Position numbers and translations under genes: made by a program. A stretch of DNA of 64,000 bases from Bog-473 sp963741995 (lineage in GTDB: Bacteria; Actinomycetota; Acidimicrobiia; Acidimicrobiales; RAAP-2): contig CAVUKI010000011.1 of the NCBI GenBank assembly GCA_963741995.1, positions 62,001-126,000 of the forward strand, written 5' to 3'. The notes below the pieces were generated by a model. That model was given only the letters and a program-made list of their open reading frames with translations. It was not told where the DNA came from and searched no databases. Below are positions 60,483 through 64,000 of the stretch, piece after piece. The first letter of the stretch is position 1. Every line of letters begins with the position of its first letter.

Positions 60483-61904
60483 GTGGCCCCTCCGACCAGC
60501 CAACGAACTGCTTTAGGCTCCCTACCTGTGGCGAAGAGCGCCGTTTTCATCGACCTCGACCGGACCCTGCTCTGCCGGGCATCGGGCCAGATCTTCAACC
60601 GTGCCCTCATGGAGGAGGGCGTGCTGCCCGAGGGCCGCTCGCTCCCGGGCGACAAGATCCTCTACGCCGTCAACGACCGCCTGGGGGAGAACCTGGTTTC
60701 CATGGGGCTGGTGCGGGCGGCGGCCCGGGTGGCCAAGGGCTGGCGGCAGGAGCAGGTCCAGGCCGCCGGCCGGCGGGCCGTCGCCGCACTGAGCGAGATC
60801 GTCGCCCCGTTCGCCCCGCAACGTCTGGCCGCCTTCCGGGCCCAGGGTCATCGGCTGGTGCTCTCGACGACGACGCCGGCCGACATGATCGCCCCGTTTG
60901 CCGAGGCCATCGGCTTCGATGACCTGATCGCGACCGCGTACGAGACCCGGGACGGCCGCTACACGGGCCGTCTCTACGACGGCTTCGTCTGGGGGACGGG
61001 CAAGTTGCGGGCCGTGCGCGCCTGGGCCGAGGACAACCGGGTCGACCTGGCCGACTGCCACGCCTGCAGCGACAGCATCTTCGACGTGCCGCTGCTGTCG
61101 AGTGTGGGCACGCCGCACGCCGTCAATCCGGATCCCTCGCTGACCATGGTGGCCACCGCCCGGCGTTGGGCGGTCGAGCACTGGGACCGCCCGCCCGGGG
61201 TCCCCAGCGTGGTGGGACTGGAGCCGTACCACATGCTCCGTCCGTTCGTCCGCAAGCTGTCCTTCCCCTACGCGCGCTTCGACATTGCCGGCGTGGGGCA
61301 CGTGCCGCGGCGCGGACCGGTGCTGTTGGCCTCGAACCACCGCAGCTACTTCGACGTGGCCGCGCTGGCGCTGGTGGCGCGCGACATCGGGCGTCCGGTG
61401 CGCTTCCTCGGCAAGAAGGAGATCTTCGACGCGCCCGTGGTCGGGACGATCGCACGGGCCATCGGCGGCATCGCCGTCGACCGTGGCAGCGGCTCGGGCG
61501 AGCCCCTCCGGGCCGCCGAGTCCGCCCTCAAGGCGGGTGAGGTCGTGATCGTCCTGCCTCAGGGCACCATCCCGCGCGGGTACGACTTCTTCGACCCGGT
61601 GCTGCACGGCAAGACGGGCACGGCCCGACTGGCCGCGTCGACGGGCGCCACCGTCGTCCCCGTCGGGCTCTGGGGCACCGAGAAGGTCTGGCCGCGCTCG
61701 GCGCGTGTGCCTGACTTCACGCTCGTGCGCCACCCGCCCACGGTCACGGTGCGGGTAGGCCGGCCGGTGCCGCTGTCGCTCACCGACGCCAAGGCCGACA
61801 CCGCAATAATCATGAAGGCCATCAGCGCGTTGCTGCCCCCGGAGGCCAGGGTGCACCACGAGCCGACCGCCGAGGAGCTGGCCCGCAGCAAGCCCCCTCG
61901 GTGA
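60483..61904 (+). CDS. Bifunctional HAD-phosphatase/PlsC-type acyltransferase
   Basis: A 473-residue fusion. The first 260 residues are a HAD-IB phosphatase (AVFIDLDRTLLCR, DxDxT; RLVLSTTTPAD; ACSDSIFDVPLL). A PlsC-type lysophosphatidic acid acyltransferase follows, with LLASNHRSYFDVAALAL (NHx4D) and VVIVLPQGTIPRG in place of FPEGTRS. HAD-PlsC fusions of this kind occur in mycobacteria and relatives for phospholipid synthesis. GGAGGT five bases before GTG 60483 fixes the start. Its stop overlaps the MurT start. Confidence 0.88.
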   Translation: MAPPTSQRTALGSLPVAKSAVFIDLDRTLLCRASGQIFNRALMEEGVLPEGRSLPGDKILYAVNDRLGENLVSMGLVRAAARVAKGWRQEQVQAAGRRAVAALSEIVAPFAPQRLAAFRAQGHRLVLSTTTPADMIAPFAEAIGFDDLIATAYETRDGRYTGRLYDGFVWGTGKLRAVRAWAEDNRVDLADCHACSDSIFDVPLLSSVGTPHAVNPDPSLTMVATARRWAVEHWDRPPGVPSVVGLEPYHMLRPFVRKLSFPYARFDIAGVGHVPRRGPVLLASNHRSYFDVAALALVARDIGRPVRFLGKKEIFDAPVVGTIARAIGGIAVDRGSGSGEPLRAAESALKAGEVVIVLPQGTIPRGYDFFDPVLHGKTGTARLAASTGATVVPVGLWGTEKVWPRSARVPDFTLVRHPPTVTVRVGRPVPLSLTDAKADTAIIMKAISALLPPEARVHHEPTAEELARSKPPR

Positions 61905-63136
61905 GGGCCCAGCTCGCCGGTGCGACGACGCGTGTCGTCAACGCCACATCGCGCCGCCTCGGCCGCGGCCAGGGCACCGTGGCGGGTGGTCGGGCCGGCC
62001 TCCGCCTCGACCCCCGGTTGCTCGAGCACCTGAGCGCGGGGCGCCAGGTCGCGCTCGTCACCGGCACGAACGGCAAGACGACGACGACGCGGCTGCTCAC
62101 GGTGGCGCTCGGCGCCACGGGTGACGCCGTCGTGAGCAACGAGACCGGCTCGAACATGCCCCCGGGGCATGTGGCCGCGCTCGTCGGGACGCGGGCGCGG
62201 CGCGCCGTCCTCGAGACAGACGAGGTCTACCTGCCGCGGGTCCTCACCTCCACCGCGGCCGCCACGGTGCTGCTGTTGAACCTGTCACGCGATCAGCTCG
62301 ACCGGACGAACGAGGTACGCATGATCGCCGGGAGCTGGCGGGCTGCGCTGGCGGCCGCACCGCACACACACGTCGTGGCCAACGCCGACGATCCTCTGGT
62401 CGTGTGGGGAGCCGGCGCCGCGCGGGACGTGCACTGGGTGGGTGCCGGCCTGCGCTGGCAGCATGACGCCGTGGGCTGCCCCTCCTGCGAGGGCCGCATT
62501 GCCTTCACCGGGGGCGGCTGGTCCTGCGCGCAGTGCGGCTTCGCCCGTCCCGACCCGGAGGCGACGCTCGTGGTCGCGCCGGACGGCACCGCGCACGCCG
62601 AATGGGCAGACGGCCGAACGGCCCCAGTGCGGCTCGCCTTGCCCGGCCGGTTCAACCAGTCCAACGCATTGATGGCGGCCGTCGCCGCCGAGGCGTCCGG
62701 CATCGACGCCCTCGACGCCCTCGCCGCCATGGAGGCGGTGCAGGAAGTGGCGGGCCGCTTCACGGTGCGCTCCTTCGGCGCTGTGCGGGCTCGACTCATG
62801 CTGGCCAAGAACCCGGCGGGCTGGGACGAGCTCCTCGACCTGGTGGCCGAATCCGAGGCGCCGCTCGTGGTCAGCATCAACGCGCGGATCGCCGACGGCG
62901 CCGACCCCAGCTGGTTGTGGGACGTGCCCTACGAGCGGCTGACGGGGCGCGCCGTGGTGGCGACCGGCGACCGCTTCCGCGACCTCTCGGTTCGCCTGCA
63001 CTACGGCGGCGTGCGACACACCACCGAGCCTGACCCGGTGCTGGCCGTTTCCACCGCCGCCGAGGGATCCGACGACGTGGTCGATGTCATCGGGAACTAC
63101 ACCGCTTTTCATGACCTGTTGGGCGCGCCGCAATGA
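61901..63136 (+). CDS. murT: Lipid II isoglutaminyl synthase, MurT subunit
   Basis: A 411-residue Mur-ligase-like protein. The ATP loop is VTGTNGKTTTTRLL (residues 52-65). NETGSNMPPGH and ETDEVYLPRV follow. A zinc ribbon (CPSCEG...CAQCGF) sits between the two halves, as in MurT. It ends with the DUF1727-like GNYTAFHDL. With GatD it amidates the D-glutamate of lipid II to isoglutamine using glutamine, needed for wall crosslinking. GTG start at 61901 overlaps the HAD-PlsC stop (GTGA); its own stop overlaps gatD. Confidence 0.95.
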   Translation: MRAQLAGATTRVVNATSRRLGRGQGTVAGGRAGLRLDPRLLEHLSAGRQVALVTGTNGKTTTTRLLTVALGATGDAVVSNETGSNMPPGHVAALVGTRARRAVLETDEVYLPRVLTSTAAATVLLLNLSRDQLDRTNEVRMIAGSWRAALAAAPHTHVVANADDPLVVWGAGAARDVHWVGAGLRWQHDAVGCPSCEGRIAFTGGGWSCAQCGFARPDPEATLVVAPDGTAHAEWADGRTAPVRLALPGRFNQSNALMAAVAAEASGIDALDALAAMEAVQEVAGRFTVRSFGAVRARLMLAKNPAGWDELLDLVAESEAPLVVSINARIADGADPSWLWDVPYERLTGRAVVATGDRFRDLSVRLHYGGVRHTTEPDPVLAVSTAAEGSDDVVDVIGNYTAFHDLLGAPQ

Positions 63137-63879
63137 CGGCGCCGTTGCGTATCGCGGTCGTCTATCCCGACCTGCTGGGCACCTACGGCGACGGTGGGAA
63201 CGGCCTGGTGCTGGCCCGGCGCGCCGAATGGCGTGGCCACGATGTCACCCTGCTCCAGGCCGCCTCCGACCGTCCCCTCCCCGATGCTGATCTCTACTGC
63301 CTGGGTGGGGGAGAGGACGGCCCCCAGGTCCGCGCCGCCCTGACGCTCATCGACGACGGCACGCTGACGCGGCGGGTGGCCGATGGCGCCGCGGTCCTGG
63401 CCGTCTGCGCAGGATTCCAGATCGTCGGCAGGACCTTCCCCGGTGCCGCGGGCGATTCCCACGAGGGGCTGGGCCTTCTGGACGTCGACACGGTGAAGCC
63501 GACCGGGCCGCGCGCGGTGGGGGAGGTGCTGGTCGAGGTCGACCCAGACCTGTTGGGACCGCTCCCGACGCTGACCGGGTTCGAGAATCATGGTGGCGCG
63601 ACGACGCGGTCGGAGGGCACCGCGGCGCTGGGGCGGGTCGTCGCCGGCGTGGGCAACGGCGTCGGTGACGGCAGCGAGGGAGCCGTCCAGGGCCGCATCG
63701 TCGGGACGTACCTCCATGGTCCGGTGTTGGCGCGGAACCCGGCGCTGGCCGACCGTCTGCTCTCCTGGGCGCTCGGCGACGTGGTGCTCGCTCCCTTGGA
63801 CGACACTGAGTCGGAAAGCTTGCGCGAGGAGCGACTGGCCACCGTGGGGGGCAAGCGCCGCCGCCGCCGGCGCACCTAG
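63133..63879 (+). CDS. gatD: Lipid II isoglutaminyl synthase, GatD glutamine amidotransferase subunit
   Basis: A 248-residue class I-like (CobB/CobQ type) glutaminase. The catalytic Cys is in VLAVCAGFQIVG (about Cys94), and the partner His is in GTYLHGPVLARNP (about 197). VVYPDLLGTYGDGGNGLVL is the N-terminal signature of GatD. It delivers ammonia to MurT. The ATG at 63133 overlaps the MurT stop by four bases, giving tight 1:1 coupling. A Lys/Arg-rich tail (GKRRRRRRT) ends the protein. Confidence 0.95.
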   Translation: MTAPLRIAVVYPDLLGTYGDGGNGLVLARRAEWRGHDVTLLQAASDRPLPDADLYCLGGGEDGPQVRAALTLIDDGTLTRRVADGAAVLAVCAGFQIVGRTFPGAAGDSHEGLGLLDVDTVKPTGPRAVGEVLVEVDPDLLGPLPTLTGFENHGGATTRSEGTAALGRVVAGVGNGVGDGSEGAVQGRIVGTYLHGPVLARNPALADRLLSWALGDVVLAPLDDTESESLREERLATVGGKRRRRRRT

Positions 63880-63937
63880 GGGAGCGGACCTCCACGCGCC
63901 CGGACGGGAGCCATCGTCTTCTGAGGTGTGACCGAGC

Positions 63938-63975
63938 GGCCCCGGTCAACAGCCGAACCTCAACCGGCCGGGGCC
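63938..63975. terminator. Possible terminator hairpin after gatD
   Basis: GGCCCCGG (63938-63945) and CCGGGGCC (63968-63975) are reverse complements around a 22-base loop, about 60 bases beyond the gatD stop. It would serve both gatD and a convergent gene. Weak evidence in GC-rich DNA. Confidence 0.3.
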
Positions 63976-64000
63976 ACCTCCAGCGCCAGCAGGTCGTGGG
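63960..64000 (-). CDS. C-terminal end of a gene continuing past the window
   Basis: The reverse strand from the window edge ends HDLLALEVAPAG then TGA (stop at 63960-63962). Only 13 codons are visible, so the product cannot be named and the call rests on reasonable-looking composition and its convergent position after gatD. Confidence 0.3.
   Translation of the reverse strand, partial: HDLLALEVAPAG

Noticed and set aside
1..64000. tRNA, rRNA or riboswitch genes
   Set aside because: No cloverleaf, CCA end, rRNA-like conserved block or known riboswitch core was recognised by reading; a covariance-model scan was not possible here.

Overview
This is about 64 kb of high-GC bacterial chromosome. 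Several markers point to Actinomycetota: a mycothiol-dependent formaldehyde dehydrogenase, a MurT/GatD lipid II amidation pair, a 13E12/DUF222-type HNH endonuclease gene, DUF1707, DUF2510 and PspC stress proteins, and many acyl-CoA/DUF35/thiolase genes. A soil or aquatic lineage such as Acidimicrobiia would fit, but that placement is inference. I see no rRNA, tRNA, CRISPR array, prophage, IS element or replication origin.

Layout. 0-5.3 kb: an oxidoreductase/VOC operon, two tandem DUF202 membrane proteins, and an acyl-CoA synthetase/DHFR/membrane-protein operon. 5.7-12 kb: ClC channel, amidohydrolase, siderophore-interacting protein, a cysteine-less DksA-like protein, small proteins, DedA. 12-15.4 kb: a membrane GGDEF-EAL protein behind an inverted-repeat promoter and a 27-codon leader ORF, then a stand-alone B12-binding domain. 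15.4-25.2 kb: a fused EtfB-EtfA, gamma-glutamyltransferase, mycothiol-dependent formaldehyde dehydrogenase, membrane proteins, amidohydrolase, HNH protein. 25.4-36.8 kb: cNMP-binding proteins, thiolase/DUF35 pair, aldo/keto reductase, MMPL transporter, then an envelope-stress block (DUF1707, PspC, PspC-type histidine kinase and LuxR-type regulator) with a cluster of CCCTGA half-sites in the divergent promoter region, CysQ and cold-shock protein. 37-39.6 kb: carotenoid oxygenase and small proteins. 39.6-49.3 kb: a probable lipid, steroid or isoprenoid catabolic cluster (diiron protein, SDR, acyl-CoA ligase, DUF35 protein, cysteine-less thiolase resembling Ltp2 retro-aldolases, acyl-CoA dehydrogenase, DUF1214, VOC, sulfotransferase). 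49.3-60.3 kb: HD protein, serine beta-lactamase-like protein, membrane proteins, methyltransferase, TldD/TldE pair with a Gfo/Idh oxidoreductase, a deleted acyltransferase remnant, GNAT, LysR. 60.5-63.9 kb: a tightly overlapping operon of HAD-PlsC fusion, MurT and GatD.

A feature a reader must know: at least eight otherwise well conserved genes between 14.6 and 57.9 kb are each broken by one single-base frameshift, and a ninth (the histidine kinase) has a probable one at its start. The broken set includes a cold-shock protein, an acyl-CoA ligase and TldE. Such a density in unrelated housekeeping-type genes suggests residual indel errors in the assembly rather than biology. I annotate those genes at full reconstructed length and give the shift positions.
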